This document shows, piece by piece, positions 11,712-20,917 of a DNA stretch of 24,056 nucleotides (position 1 is the stretch's first letter; the number at the start of each line of letters is the position of its first letter). Under the pieces are notes generated by a model. That model was not told the DNA's origin and did no database searches. It was given only the letters and a program-made list of their open reading frames with translations. The translations under genes and the position numbers were made by a program. The DNA comes from a virus: positions 1-24,056 of IMG/VR virus record IMGVR_UViG_3300005563_000100; one strand, given 5' to 3'.

Positions 11712-13642
11712 TGGCCGTCACCGCGAACGAACGCCAATCCTACGCCACGGTGCCGCGCCGCTGGTGGGCCATCGAAGACGCCGAGGACATGGGTTCGGAG
11801 GTGTTTCGCATCGGCTCCGCGCTCGAGCGCGACCAGGCCGGCCGCCGCGCGCGCTGGCTTTCGTGCATCACCGCCTACGAGGGGCGCACGCTTGACTCGC
11901 TCTACGCCGACTCCTACTCGCGCTCCGAGCCACGTGAGGACCTGACCTACAATCTGCACCGGCGTGGCGTTCACACGGCGGTCGCGCAGATTGCCGGCCG
12001 CCAGAAGCCCAAGGCGCAGTTCCAAACGAGCGGCGCCGACTGGAGCACCCAGCGGCGCGCGCGCAAGCTCGACAAGATTTGCGAATCGCAGCTCACCCAG
12101 CGTCAGGGTCGCTACCAAAACGGGTGGGAGCTGATGGCGACGGTGCTCCGGGATGCCGCGATCGGCGGCGACGGCGTGGTCAAGGTGTATGCCGCGGGCA
12201 ACCGCGTCGTGTACGAGCGCAAGCGCGCGCACGAGCTCTACGTCGACCCGCTCGAAGCGCAGAGCGGCGACCCGCAAAACCTGTTCGATGTCTACAAAAT
12301 GGAGGTCGACAAGGCGATCGAAGAATTCTGTAACGAGCCGAACGACGAAGAGGGCAACCGCCTGCGCAAGCTCGCGCTCGAGTCGGCGCCCGACGTGCCG
12401 GTCGAGGGGCAGACGTTCGCGCAGCAGGCCCCGCGCGTCACGAAATCGGTGCGCATCGTCGAGGCGTGGCGCTTACCGCCGAACGAGGGCGAGCCCGGGA
12501 AACACGTGTTCGCGATGCAGGGCAAGCTGCTCTACGCGGAGGATTGGGAGCGGCCGAGCTTCCCATTCGTGTTTTTGCGCTGGGCTCCCGAGCAGGATGG
12601 TTTCTGGTCGCAGGGGCTCGTCGAAGAGGGCGCGAGCATCGCCGAAGAGGTGAACAAGGGCGCGCGCCGGCTGTCCACGCGCGTGCGGCTCTGCGCGCAG
12701 AAGAGAACCTACTACATCGAAGGCTCGTGCGATGAGGAGGCGCTACAGGCCAACGATGACGAGGTGCTCGTCCCCGTCGTGCCCGGGTTCACGATGCCCC
12801 AGGAGTCCGTCGTGGCGCCGTTCACACCGGCCGAGCAGCAGTGGCTCGAGTCGAATTACCAGAAGTATTTCGACCTGACCGGTGTTTCGCAGCAGGCCGC
12901 CACGTCGCGCAAAGAACCCGGCGTCAATGCCGCGGTCGCGATGCGTACACTGAACGACCTCAACACCGTGAACCTGTCCATGCAGGCGCGGATGTACGAG
13001 CAGGCGTTCGTCGACCTGGCCAATCTCACCGTCACGTGCATGCGCGAGGTCGCGACCTCGAAGCGCGGCTTCACCGTGAAGTGGCGCGGCAAGTTTTTCC
13101 TCGACGAAATCAAGTGGAGCGACGCGCGCCTCGAGGACGACATGTACGAGATCTCGGTCGCGCCAGCCTCGTCGCTGCCGAACGACCCCGCGGGGCGGCT
13201 CGAGATGGTGCAGGAGCTGTTTTCGGCCGGCGTCATCACACCGATCACGTTCAAAAACCTGCTCGGCTGGCCCGATCTCGAGAGCGAGCTGAACAGCGAG
13301 AGCGCCGAGTACGAATACACGGCGGAACTGCTCGACCGGTTCGTTTTCGAGCTCGAGGAGGGCAACAAGCTCCCATTCGAGGGATACGAGTCGCCCGAGG
13401 GATTCATCGTCGACAAGCAGCGCGCGATGATTCAGGCCACGAGCAAGTATTTCGAGGCCAAGCGCCGGCGCGCGCCGCAGTGGAACGTCGACCTGGTGAA
13501 GCGCTGGATTGGCGAGCTCGATATTTTGATTCAGCGCGCGCAGCGGGCCGCCAACGCAGGGCCAGCGGGCGCCGGCGCGCCGGGCGGGCCCGCGCAACTT
13601 GCCCCAAGCGGGCGCCAACTTGGAGCGGCCGAGGCCGCGTGA
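11711..13642 (+). CDS. Portal protein
   Basis: 643 residues. It lies directly after the terminase block and before scaffold and capsid, in the size range of podovirus portals. Typical portal features include the N-terminal LTYNLHRRGVHTAVAQIAGR, the wing/stem section RAHELYVDPLEAQSGD, and a long helical C-terminal part with NAAVAMRTLNDLNTVNLSMQ, which would line the crown and barrel. The C-terminal 30 residues are Ala/Gly/Pro-rich and probably disordered. The portal forms the dodecameric ring at one capsid vertex, docks terminase and later the tail. ATG 11711 is chosen over 11699 because it forms the TGATG overlap. Confidence 0.88.
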   Translation: MAVTANERQSYATVPRRWWAIEDAEDMGSEVFRIGSALERDQAGRRARWLSCITAYEGRTLDSLYADSYSRSEPREDLTYNLHRRGVHTAVAQIAGRQKPKAQFQTSGADWSTQRRARKLDKICESQLTQRQGRYQNGWELMATVLRDAAIGGDGVVKVYAAGNRVVYERKRAHELYVDPLEAQSGDPQNLFDVYKMEVDKAIEEFCNEPNDEEGNRLRKLALESAPDVPVEGQTFAQQAPRVTKSVRIVEAWRLPPNEGEPGKHVFAMQGKLLYAEDWERPSFPFVFLRWAPEQDGFWSQGLVEEGASIAEEVNKGARRLSTRVRLCAQKRTYYIEGSCDEEALQANDDEVLVPVVPGFTMPQESVVAPFTPAEQQWLESNYQKYFDLTGVSQQAATSRKEPGVNAAVAMRTLNDLNTVNLSMQARMYEQAFVDLANLTVTCMREVATSKRGFTVKWRGKFFLDEIKWSDARLEDDMYEISVAPASSLPNDPAGRLEMVQELFSAGVITPITFKNLLGWPDLESELNSESAEYEYTAELLDRFVFELEEGNKLPFEGYESPEGFIVDKQRAMIQATSKYFEAKRRRAPQWNVDLVKRWIGELDILIQRAQRAANAGPAGAGAPGGPAQLAPSGRQLGAAEAA

Positions 13643-13653
13643 AGGAATGACCC

Positions 13654-14793
13654 ATGCCTGACGAAATCCCGATGCCGCCCGGCGGCGCCGAAGCTGGTGA
13701 GAGCACCTGGTCTGCCGCCGAAAAACTCGCCGACGCGCACGAGGCCAGCCTCCGCGCGAAGGGCGAGCCAATCCCGGGAGAGCAAGCCGGTTCCATTGTT
13801 AGCTCCGAGCCGGTCGTGCACACGGCCGAGGTCGTCAAACCGGAGCCAGGCAAGCTCGCCAAGCCGGCAGCAAAGCCCGCGGCAGCCGTCCCAGCCGCCG
13901 ACAAGTCCGAGCTGCTCAAGCAAATCGAAGCGCTCGCGGCCAAGGCCGGCATGAAGGTCGACGCCAACCGTGTCGAGGTGGCCGAGCGGGTCGCGTTGCG
14001 CGAGGAAAAGCGGCGTTTCCGCGAGTCCGCGGCGCGCGAGCAAAGCGAAATCCGCGCTCGCCTCGCCAAGGAAATGCAGGATAGCGCCGACGCGCGCGGC
14101 AAGGCCGAGGCGTTCACCAAGGCGCTCGACGGCGGCGATTTCGACGGAATGGCGCGCGCCGCCGGGTTCAAGGACTGGCGCGAGATGCTGAACGAGCAGA
14201 CCAAGCGTATGGCCTCGCCCGAATACCGCCGCGTGCAGGAGCTCGAGCGCCGCGAGCAGGAGCGCGAGCGAGCCGCGAAGGAGGCTGACGAGCGCCGCGC
14301 CGCCGCCGAGCAGCAGCAACAGCAGGCGCGCAGCATCCAAGAATACAAGGCCGCGATGGCCGACGAGTTGAAGACACACGAGGGCATGCTCGGTCGCATG
14401 GCGGCGGACCCGGACATCGTCGATCTGCTCTACCAGGTGCGCGCCGAACACTACCGCGCGACGGGTGACGAACTCGAGCTTGCGGAGCTAGCTGAGCAGC
14501 CCGCGCGCGTGCTCGGAGGCAAGAGCGCACTTGATCTTTTGCGCTCGAAGTGGGAAGCTCTGAATGAGATTTTTGGCGACCATCCCGCCGATCTGGATGA
14601 GGCTGATTCGTCAGCTGCCCGCCGAGGTGGCCAACCCTCGCGAAGCCGGGAGCGAAAGCCCCCGAAAGTTGTTTCGCAAAGAAATGCCGCGGAGGCATCG
14701 GCGCAGCCAACATTCGACGACACGCCCGAGGGACAGAAGGCCTACAAGGCTTACTTCACTCAGTTGCTGAACCAGTCGACACACCCGAGCTGA
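13654..14793 (+). CDS. Probable scaffolding protein
   Basis: 379 residues placed between portal and major capsid, the usual site of a scaffold gene. It has an acidic Pro/Ala-rich disordered N-terminus (1-85), a long charged coiled coil from about 85 to 240 (ERVALREEKRRFRESAAREQ, ELERREQERERAAKEADE, QQQQQ), a helical region, and a basic Ser/Arg/Lys tail (SAARRGGQPSRSRERKPPK) of the kind that binds the inner face of coat protein. A good ribosome-binding site (AAGGA) precedes ATG 13654. The assignment rests on position and composition, not on a sequence signature. Confidence 0.75.
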   Translation: MPDEIPMPPGGAEAGESTWSAAEKLADAHEASLRAKGEPIPGEQAGSIVSSEPVVHTAEVVKPEPGKLAKPAAKPAAAVPAADKSELLKQIEALAAKAGMKVDANRVEVAERVALREEKRRFRESAAREQSEIRARLAKEMQDSADARGKAEAFTKALDGGDFDGMARAAGFKDWREMLNEQTKRMASPEYRRVQELERREQERERAAKEADERRAAAEQQQQQARSIQEYKAAMADELKTHEGMLGRMAADPDIVDLLYQVRAEHYRATGDELELAELAEQPARVLGGKSALDLLRSKWEALNEIFGDHPADLDEADSSAARRGGQPSRSRERKPPKVVSQRNAAEASAQPTFDDTPEGQKAYKAYFTQLLNQSTHPS

Positions 14794-14808
14794 GCCCACG
14801 ACTCCAGC

Positions 14809-14830
14809 GGCCTGGGATTTTCCCATGGCC
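14809..14830 (+). promoter_or_regulatory. Hairpin covering the major capsid start codon
   Basis: GGCC-TGGGA (14809-14817) pairs with TCCCA-T-GGCC (14821-14830), with a 3-base loop and one bulged T. The ATG of the capsid gene (14825-14827) lies in the 3' arm. No Shine-Dalgarno is seen in the 31-base gap before it. The hairpin may control translation or may be unfolded by ribosomes arriving from the scaffold gene. Confidence 0.4.
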
Positions 14831-16057
14831 TCGACCCTCACTACATTCGATTTCGCTCTCAAGACTCGATACACCGATCAAAAAGTCGAAAACCTGACGA
14901 TGGCCGACCGGCCTCTTTTCGCGATGACCAAGCGAAACGAGGACCTGAGCGGCACGCAGCTCGTCATCCCGCTCGTGCACGTGAACCCGCAAGGCGCCGC
15001 GGGCGACGCGCTGGCAACCGCGCAGACGAACGCGACGAACGTCGTCGGTAAAAAGTTCGCCATCACGCCGGGCGATTACTTCGCCAAGGTGGACATCGGC
15101 GACAAGGTCCTCGTGCTTTCGCGCGGCAATGCCGGCGCGTTCCTCGAGAACCAGCTGGCGGAAACCGATGGCCTATACGAGCAGGTCGCGGACAATTTCG
15201 CGATCTACCAGTGGGGCGCCGGCGGCGGCGCGCTCGGTCAGCGCGCGAGCGCTGCGACCAACGTGATCACGCTGGTCAACCCGCAAGACACATTCGCCTT
15301 CGAGGAAGGCATGACGGTGGTTGCGAGCTCCGGCGACGGTACGGGCGGTTCGGACGCGCTCCGCACCGGCTCGACCACGGTGGCGAGCGTGCAGCGCGAG
15401 GCTGGCACGGTAACGCTCACGAGCGCGGCCGGCATCACTTCGTTTGCCGACAACGACTACCTGTTCCGGCAGGGCGATTTCTACGGCAATACGACCGTCG
15501 CCATCTTCAAGGGTGTCCAGGCGTTCGTGACGAGCTCGAGCGCGCCCGGTGCGCTCTACGGCATGACGCGCAGCACGGATCCGCAGCGCCTCGCCGGCTG
15601 CCGCGTGCCGAGCTCGGACTACTCGGGCAAGAACATCGAGGAGCGAATCCGCCTGCTCGGTGCGTACATGTCCGGTCGCTACAAGACGCCGGGCGGCCTC
15701 ACCGGCTTCCTGCATCCCGAGGATTGGCAAAACCTCGAGACGGCGCTCGCGGCGCGCGGCCAGCGTCCGCTCACCGACGACTCGACCCGCTTCGGCTTCA
15801 TGAAGCTGCAGGTGGTGATGGGCGGCAAGATCGTCGATATCTACCCGGATCGCTATTGCCCGAAGGGCACGTTCTTCGCGCTCCGGCTCCAGAATTGGAG
15901 CTTCTACTCGCCGGGCAAGCTGATTCAGACCGTCAACGGCGACGGGCTGACGATGCTGCGCAAGGCGACCACGAACGACTACGAGTTCCGGCTCAAGTCG
16001 TACCCGATCCACGCCACGAACGCGCCCGGCTACAACGGCCGGATCCCGCTGCCCTGA
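14825..16057 (+). CDS. Major capsid protein, HK97-fold type expected
   Basis: 410 residues. The order is characteristic: an N-terminal arm (ALKTRYTDQKVENLTMADRP), a loop rich in polar strands (QLVIPLVHVNPQG), a spine-helix region (AFLENQLAETDGLYEQVADN), a beta-rich inserted domain at about 145-215, and a C-terminal P/A-domain part (IEERIRLLGAYMSGRYKTPG, LTGFLHPEDWQNLETAL, FFALRLQNWSFYSPGKL). It follows the scaffold-like gene and precedes connector genes. The N-terminus is well conserved in style with related phage capsids, which supports ATG 14825. The product forms the icosahedral shell. The specific capsid subfamily is not determined. Confidence 0.85.
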   Translation: MASTLTTFDFALKTRYTDQKVENLTMADRPLFAMTKRNEDLSGTQLVIPLVHVNPQGAAGDALATAQTNATNVVGKKFAITPGDYFAKVDIGDKVLVLSRGNAGAFLENQLAETDGLYEQVADNFAIYQWGAGGGALGQRASAATNVITLVNPQDTFAFEEGMTVVASSGDGTGGSDALRTGSTTVASVQREAGTVTLTSAAGITSFADNDYLFRQGDFYGNTTVAIFKGVQAFVTSSSAPGALYGMTRSTDPQRLAGCRVPSSDYSGKNIEERIRLLGAYMSGRYKTPGGLTGFLHPEDWQNLETALAARGQRPLTDDSTRFGFMKLQVVMGGKIVDIYPDRYCPKGTFFALRLQNWSFYSPGKLIQTVNGDGLTMLRKATTNDYEFRLKSYPIHATNAPGYNGRIPLP

Positions 16058-16064
16058 GGTGATC
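16056..16064 (+). promoter_or_regulatory. Extended Shine-Dalgarno for the gene at 16067
   Basis: GAGGTGATC matches nine bases of the sequence complementary to the canonical 16S rRNA 3' tail (AAGGAGGTGATC). The GAGG core ends 7 bases before the ATG. It is by far the strongest ribosome-binding site in the window, in contrast to the capsid gene before it. Confidence 0.8.
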
Positions 16065-16066
16065 TG

Positions 16067-16453
16067 ATGTCCAGAACTTTTGGCGACCTGATGCCGAACA
16101 ACGCGCTCGCTGTGCAGGACAATCTGCGTATCGCGGCGCTCGAGATCAACATCGGCGCGACGGGCGCGGTCGGCTCGCAGATCTTTGGGCCACCCGGCGT
16201 GACTCTCACCCGCACCGGGACGGGCACCTATACGCTCGTTTACCCGGCCGCGCTCGGCGTGGCGATCGTCCCGTACATCGCGAAGAGCGCGGCGCCGACA
16301 GTGTTCGACGCGTCGGTGACGGCGAAGAGCGCAACCGCTGGCACGGCCACGATCGTGACCGCCAACGCGGCAGGAACGGCAACGGACCCGGCCAACGGTG
16401 ACATCCTCGGCCTGCTCTTCTTCGCGAAGTGCTCGGCTCCGGTCAACGCCTGA
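16067..16453 (+). CDS. Small beta-rich protein, possible head decoration protein
   Basis: 128 residues, rich in Ala, Thr, Gly and Val, with alternating hydrophobic strands (LTRTGTGTYTLVYP, SATAGTATIVTANAAG) and almost no charge in its C-terminal half. There is no signal peptide. Together with its position right after the capsid gene and a very strong ribosome-binding site, this suggests an abundant virion protein such as a capsid decoration or cement protein. A head fibre or another small virion protein is also possible. It ends in a TGATG overlap with the next gene. Confidence 0.6.
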   Translation: MSRTFGDLMPNNALAVQDNLRIAALEINIGATGAVGSQIFGPPGVTLTRTGTGTYTLVYPAALGVAIVPYIAKSAAPTVFDASVTAKSATAGTATIVTANAAGTATDPANGDILGLLFFAKCSAPVNA

Positions 16454-16698
16454 TGGCCAATCCGAAGTCAGGGCTCGCGCTGCTGCTCGGGATGCCCTCG
16501 AAAGGGGCCCGCTCGGGCGACAGCGAGGGGCCGAGCGACGTGAACGACCCGGGCGAGGGCGACGAGGACATGGACGCCGAGTTCGAGCAGGCGGCCGTCG
16601 ACGCCTTCCCTGAGCTCGACGGGCAGCCGGAGCGACTTGCCGCGTTCAAGCAGGCCATCAAGGCGTGCATGGACAGTGACTACAGCGACGATACGTGA
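16453..16698 (+). CDS. Small acidic protein, 81 aa
   Basis: A short basic/hydrophobic start (MANPKSGLALLLGMPSKGAR) leads to a strongly acidic, probably disordered middle (DSEGPSDVNDPGEGDEDMDA) and a C-terminal helix (AAFKQAIKACMDSD). The frame is open upstream, but ATG 16453 fits the TGATG pattern. Small acidic proteins in head operons can be assembly chaperones or head-associated proteins; no family is recognised, so this is only a suggestion. Confidence 0.6.
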   Translation: MANPKSGLALLLGMPSKGARSGDSEGPSDVNDPGEGDEDMDAEFEQAAVDAFPELDGQPERLAAFKQAIKACMDSDYSDDT

Positions 16699-16724
16699 CG
16701 TGACCGAATTCACCGAGGCGCACC

Positions 16725-17462
16725 GTGAGCGTAAGAACCCGAACCCTGACCAATCTGCTGGCGGACATCCGCTGGCAGGCGGACCAGCTCGGCGCCACGG
16801 TGCGCAACGATGACGCCTCGCTCACGCGCGCGCTGAACCAGTCGATCCAGGCCTTTCGGGAGTGGGTTTCCGACAACGGATTTGCCTACTACCTGAAGAG
16901 CAGCGCGGGCACGTGTCCGATCGGCGCGACCTCGCCGTATGCGTTCGGGCTCATCACCATTTCCAGCATCTCGCCGGCCGTGGTGCGCGTGTACGGCTTC
17001 GACCTCACGATCAACAACGTGATTTATTCGCTCGACGCGGTCGCGTTCGCGGAGCGGAACAACTTCCAGGGCTTCCTCAGCGATACGAATAAGTCGGGCA
17101 TCCCCATCGCATTCACGATGTTCGACAACAACTCGATCGCGCTGCTGCCGCCCGCGCAGGCCGCCTACCCGTATTCGCTCTGGTACCTGCCGGTGAGCAC
17201 TGACCTGTCCGCCGGATCGGACACGTTCGATGGCATTGCCGGGTGGGAAGAGTGGCTCGTGTGGGACGTGCTGGTGAAGCTCGTGGTGCGCGAGACCGAT
17301 TTGGCGAAGGCGCAGCTTGCGGTCGGTGAGCGCGACAAGATTCAGGCGGCGATCCTGCGCCGCTCGCGCCACCTGCAACGACAGGGGCCGATGATCAAGC
17401 GCGACACCCGCAGCGAGAAGATGGACAAGCGCCGCTTCTTGCGGAGCAACTGGCGCGTATGA
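16725..17462 (+). CDS. Head-to-tail adaptor (P22 gp4-like)
   Basis: 245 residues. The N-terminal helices (LTNLLADIRWQADQLG, LTRALNQSIQAFREWV) and the characteristic later helix GWEEWLVWDVLVKLVVRE, followed by a basic C-terminal section (RRSRHLQRQG, RSEKMDKRRFLRSN), match the arrangement of gp4-like tail accessory/head completion proteins of short-tailed phages. Such proteins form the first ring below the portal. A beta-rich middle domain lies at about 60-160. The start is GTG with GAGG 5 bases upstream, and the end overlaps the next gene as ATGA. The assignment rests on pattern and position. Confidence 0.65.
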   Translation: MSVRTRTLTNLLADIRWQADQLGATVRNDDASLTRALNQSIQAFREWVSDNGFAYYLKSSAGTCPIGATSPYAFGLITISSISPAVVRVYGFDLTINNVIYSLDAVAFAERNNFQGFLSDTNKSGIPIAFTMFDNNSIALLPPAQAAYPYSLWYLPVSTDLSAGSDTFDGIAGWEEWLVWDVLVKLVVRETDLAKAQLAVGERDKIQAAILRRSRHLQRQGPMIKRDTRSEKMDKRRFLRSNWRV

Positions 17463-17875
17463 CCCTGAAGCAGATTCAGAGCTTCGACACCGACGACTCT
17501 AGCAAGCTCGACCACCAGCTCACGGAGTTCGAGGACAACGTGCGCGCCGAGTGCGACTCAATCCGCAGCTCGTTCGTCGCGATCCCGCCCCGGGCGAAAC
17601 TGATCGCGTCCGCAACGCGCGGGACCATTCCCGGCATTTTCGGCCAACAAATCACCGTCGATACCTCGCTCGCGGCTGGTGTTGTTTTGCTGCCTCCGCT
17701 CTCGACGAAGAACTTCGGCAAGCGGATCACGGTGCTCCGCACGTCGGCGTCAAACGCGCTCGTCGCGGCATGCCAACAACCAGGCGACACCATCGCGCTA
17801 TCCACTTTCCCCCAACCGCTCGCGGCGGGCGTCACCGAAATACTGTGTGACGACTCGGGGTATTGGCTCAAATGA
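17459..17875 (+). CDS. Small protein between adaptor and nozzle genes, 138 aa
   Basis: An N-terminal helix (about residues 14-40, LDHQLTEFEDNVRAECDSI) is followed by a compact beta-rich domain (ITVDTSLAAGVVLLPPLS, FGKRITVLRTSA, AAGVTEILCDDSGYWLK). A helix plus a beta sandwich-like unit is common in trimeric tail-associated proteins, so it may be a small tail or spike-anchoring component. I do not recognise the family. ATGA overlaps on both sides show that it is translated together with the connector genes. Confidence 0.6.
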   Translation: MTLKQIQSFDTDDSSKLDHQLTEFEDNVRAECDSIRSSFVAIPPRAKLIASATRGTIPGIFGQQITVDTSLAAGVVLLPPLSTKNFGKRITVLRTSASNALVAACQQPGDTIALSTFPQPLAAGVTEILCDDSGYWLK

Positions 17876-20800
17876 GCGACCTGCTACCGGTGCTGTTTTC
17901 GCGCGGCCAGAGCGAGGGCATGGATCCGCGCGTCGCGCCGCCCGACGTACATGCGGTCGCGCAGAACGTGCGCTGGCGCAAGGATGGGCGCCCCGCGAAG
18001 CGCTACGGGCTCACGCAAATCACGGCGACCGGCCTGGATTCTGGCGGCAGCACGTACGCCCAGCACAACGTCAACTTCGTAAGCAGCTGGCGCGGCGCGC
18101 CGCTTCTCGGACTCGGCGCAGGCGTGCGCCGCCTGCTCGGGCCGACCTGGTCCGATACGGCCGAGGCGAACCGGTCCCATTTGCCGCACTTCGCGCCGGG
18201 CCGCCATGACCCGATCGCTCGATCCGACCAGGCGACGCTTGCGAATTCGACCGTCGCCTACGCGAATGGCTACCTGCTCTACGCCTGGGACGACGGAGCC
18301 GCGGTTTACTGCCAAGTCGTCGACTCGAGCGGTTCGGTGCTCTTCGCGGCGCAGCTGGTGACGACCACCGGAATTTACCCGCGCGCGGTTGCGGTCGGCA
18401 CGATGATCTACCTGCTCTACTTCGACACCGGCGGCGCGCTTCACATTACCTGCCAGGCGTTCGACACAACGAGCCTGTCATTCGTCTCCTCGTCGACGGT
18501 CGGAACTCTCGGCGGCGCCAACATGCGCTTCGATGCGACCTCGCGCGGATCCGATTGGCTGCTGGTCTACCAGGCGGGGGCGACTGCGATCACCGCCAAG
18601 CTCATGTCGGGCGCGTCGACGCCGGGGCTGATTCAGGTTCAAGCGATCGCAACTGGCGCCGCGCCCGGGAATTGCCTGATGACGATTGTCGGCACGAGCA
18701 CGAGCGTGGTGTTCGTTGCGTGGCTCGAGCCGGCTCCTGGAAACATCAAGTTTTGCCCGTTCAATAACGCATTCACGGCGTCTATTGCTGCGGTTGCCAC
18801 CGTCGAAACGGACCTCAACAACACCGACCAGCCCGGCATCGTGCTCGACAACGCCAATAACGGCGGGCTGTTTTGGGGCGGATACAATAACAATCTGTAC
18901 CTACGTTACGCGGACATCTCGAGCGTTGGGGCGGCCGGAAGCGTCAGCACCGTGTGGCACCTCAGACCGTGCTCGCGCCCGTTTTACGGGAACGCCGGCA
19001 ACACGACGGCCTTGGATGGCCGGTTCATTTGGTGCCAGACGCACGACACGGGGCACGCCGGCTGGAACGATCAGCGCACGCACTACCTGATGTGGTTCAC
19101 CACGATCAACTCGGTGCCCAAGGCGCAGCTATGGACGCCCGGCCTGGTCGCGTCATCCAACTCGGTCGCGCACATGAGCGACATAGCGAACGACGGAAGC
19201 GCGTCGGCAAATACCAAATTCTGGACCACCTTCAATCAGGTTACGCGCGAAGGCTTCGGGTCACCTACGATTGGAGCGGACGCGATCGGGGTCGACTCCG
19301 TTTCATTCACGAGCATCTTTGCTCGACAAAGGGAAGCGGCGCGCGATACCGAGTCAGCCGGGCGCGCGGCGCAAATCTCTGGCGGCGTCCTATACGAGTT
19401 CAACGGCTCGCTCGAGGAGAGCGGGTTCATGCACGCGCCGGTGATTCAGTCGGCGACCGCGACGGCCGGCGGCGCGCTCACTGCGGGGACCTACCTCTAT
19501 CGAGCCGTTTACGAGTGGCAGGACCCACAGGGGCGCCGGCACCGTTCGGCCCCAAGCGATCCGGTGTCCCTCACGGTCGCCGCCGGCAACCTGACCGGCA
19601 CGCTCGCAATCGCTTCCCTTACCGGCTTCGCTCGGCGCGGTTATCCCACGGTGCACGTGTACCGAACGCTGGTCGGTGGCACGAGCTACCACCGAGTTAC
19701 GCCAAATACCGGCGCGCCGGCCGCGTACAATCTCGGCGTCGCTACCATCACCTACGCGGACACCATGTCCGATGCGAACGCCGCGACCTCAGAATTCCTC
19801 TACACCGATGGTGGTGTCGTTCCCAACATCTACCCGCCGCCCTGCACGTTCCTCGCCGAGTGCAATGGGCGCATTTGGCTCGGTGGGCAGCTCGATCGCA
19901 ATGTGCTTACGGCGAGCAAAGTCCTGGTGGATGGCGAGCCGACGCAATTCAGCGACGAGGCAGAGTTCTCGGTATTCCTGCCCGAGGAGTGCACCGGCAT
20001 CGCGAGCATCGATGGCACGGTCGTGGCGTTCGCGCGTGAGGGCATCTACCTCATCAGCGGAGACGGACCGAATGACGAAGGGGTCGGTTCGTTCAGTCCG
20101 CCCGTCAAGCTCCCGGCCGACGTGGGCTGCATCGATTGGCGCTCAGTCGTCTCCACGTCGCTGGGCATTTTCTTCCAATCGAAGCGCGGCATTTACCTGC
20201 TGCCCCGCGGGTTCAATACACCGGCCTTCGTCGGGATCGATGTCATCGACACGATGGCGAGCTTCCCGATCTGCATGTCGGCAACGCTCGTTTCCGAGCC
20301 TGCTTCGAGCGGAAAACTCGGCGAAATCACGGTGCGATTCATGATGGCCAACGCGGAGAACTCGACGTTCGCCGTGTGCCTCGTTTACGACCTCCGCGTC
20401 GGCGGCTGGTCGGTGGATATCTCGCCCAACAACAGCCCCCAGCTCGGCCCGGCCGGAACGTGGAACGACGCTTTCGTACAAACGAAGAGCCTGTCGGGTC
20501 ACTTCGATTCGATTTGGCAAGAGTCAAGTTCCACGTTCGACGACGCGGGATCGTTCGTTACGACGGAGCTCGGGACTGGAGACATCCGCCCGTTCGGGGT
20601 CGCTGGTTATGGCGGATTTGAGCGCGTGGTGGTGCTCGGAGAATACCGCGGCGCCGCGTTCGTCAACGTGACCGTCTCGGTGGACGGGGCGAACCTGGAT
20701 AACTTTTCTTTCAACGTGTCCGGTGCAGATCCGGGCGCGAGCGACGGATCCGTTTACCTGGATGTGACGCCGCGCGTGCGCATGGGCTCCGCGATCCGCG

Positions 20801-20916
20801 TGACTGTCTCGGACACAGCTGGGACGCCGAGCGAGGGCTTCATCGCTCAGGCGCTGTTCATCGAACACGAGACCATCGGCAAAACCAAGCGCCTAGCCAC
20901 GGCGCGGAGGGCGTGA
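17872..20916 (+). CDS. Large tail protein, nozzle/stabilisation-like, 1014 aa
   Basis: A very large beta-rich protein beginning with a short arm (DLLPVLFSRGQSEGMDPRVA) and a basic segment (NVRWRKDGRPAKRYG) typical of podovirus tail nozzle proteins. Many WD/propeller-style strands follow, then an Ig-like domain (about 525-620, GTYLYRAVYEWQDPQGRRHR) and a second beta block with FLAECNGRIWLGGQLDRN and GTVVAFAREGIYLISGDGP. This fits the P22 gp10/T7 gp12-type lower tail, which plugs and extends the portal channel. ATG 17872 overlaps the upstream stop. Exact family membership needs structure comparison. Confidence 0.7.
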   Translation: MSDLLPVLFSRGQSEGMDPRVAPPDVHAVAQNVRWRKDGRPAKRYGLTQITATGLDSGGSTYAQHNVNFVSSWRGAPLLGLGAGVRRLLGPTWSDTAEANRSHLPHFAPGRHDPIARSDQATLANSTVAYANGYLLYAWDDGAAVYCQVVDSSGSVLFAAQLVTTTGIYPRAVAVGTMIYLLYFDTGGALHITCQAFDTTSLSFVSSSTVGTLGGANMRFDATSRGSDWLLVYQAGATAITAKLMSGASTPGLIQVQAIATGAAPGNCLMTIVGTSTSVVFVAWLEPAPGNIKFCPFNNAFTASIAAVATVETDLNNTDQPGIVLDNANNGGLFWGGYNNNLYLRYADISSVGAAGSVSTVWHLRPCSRPFYGNAGNTTALDGRFIWCQTHDTGHAGWNDQRTHYLMWFTTINSVPKAQLWTPGLVASSNSVAHMSDIANDGSASANTKFWTTFNQVTREGFGSPTIGADAIGVDSVSFTSIFARQREAARDTESAGRAAQISGGVLYEFNGSLEESGFMHAPVIQSATATAGGALTAGTYLYRAVYEWQDPQGRRHRSAPSDPVSLTVAAGNLTGTLAIASLTGFARRGYPTVHVYRTLVGGTSYHRVTPNTGAPAAYNLGVATITYADTMSDANAATSEFLYTDGGVVPNIYPPPCTFLAECNGRIWLGGQLDRNVLTASKVLVDGEPTQFSDEAEFSVFLPEECTGIASIDGTVVAFAREGIYLISGDGPNDEGVGSFSPPVKLPADVGCIDWRSVVSTSLGIFFQSKRGIYLLPRGFNTPAFVGIDVIDTMASFPICMSATLVSEPASSGKLGEITVRFMMANAENSTFAVCLVYDLRVGGWSVDISPNNSPQLGPAGTWNDAFVQTKSLSGHFDSIWQESSSTFDDAGSFVTTELGTGDIRPFGVAGYGGFERVVVLGEYRGAAFVNVTVSVDGANLDNFSFNVSGADPGASDGSVYLDVTPRVRMGSAIRVTVSDTAGTPSEGFIAQALFIEHETIGKTKRLATARRA

Positions 20917-20917
20917 A

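Noticed and set aside
12743-14451. Minus-strand open frames opposite portal and scaffold genes
   Set aside because: They overlap confidently coded plus-strand genes and show only composition-driven Ser/Arg/Ala/Leu sequence.
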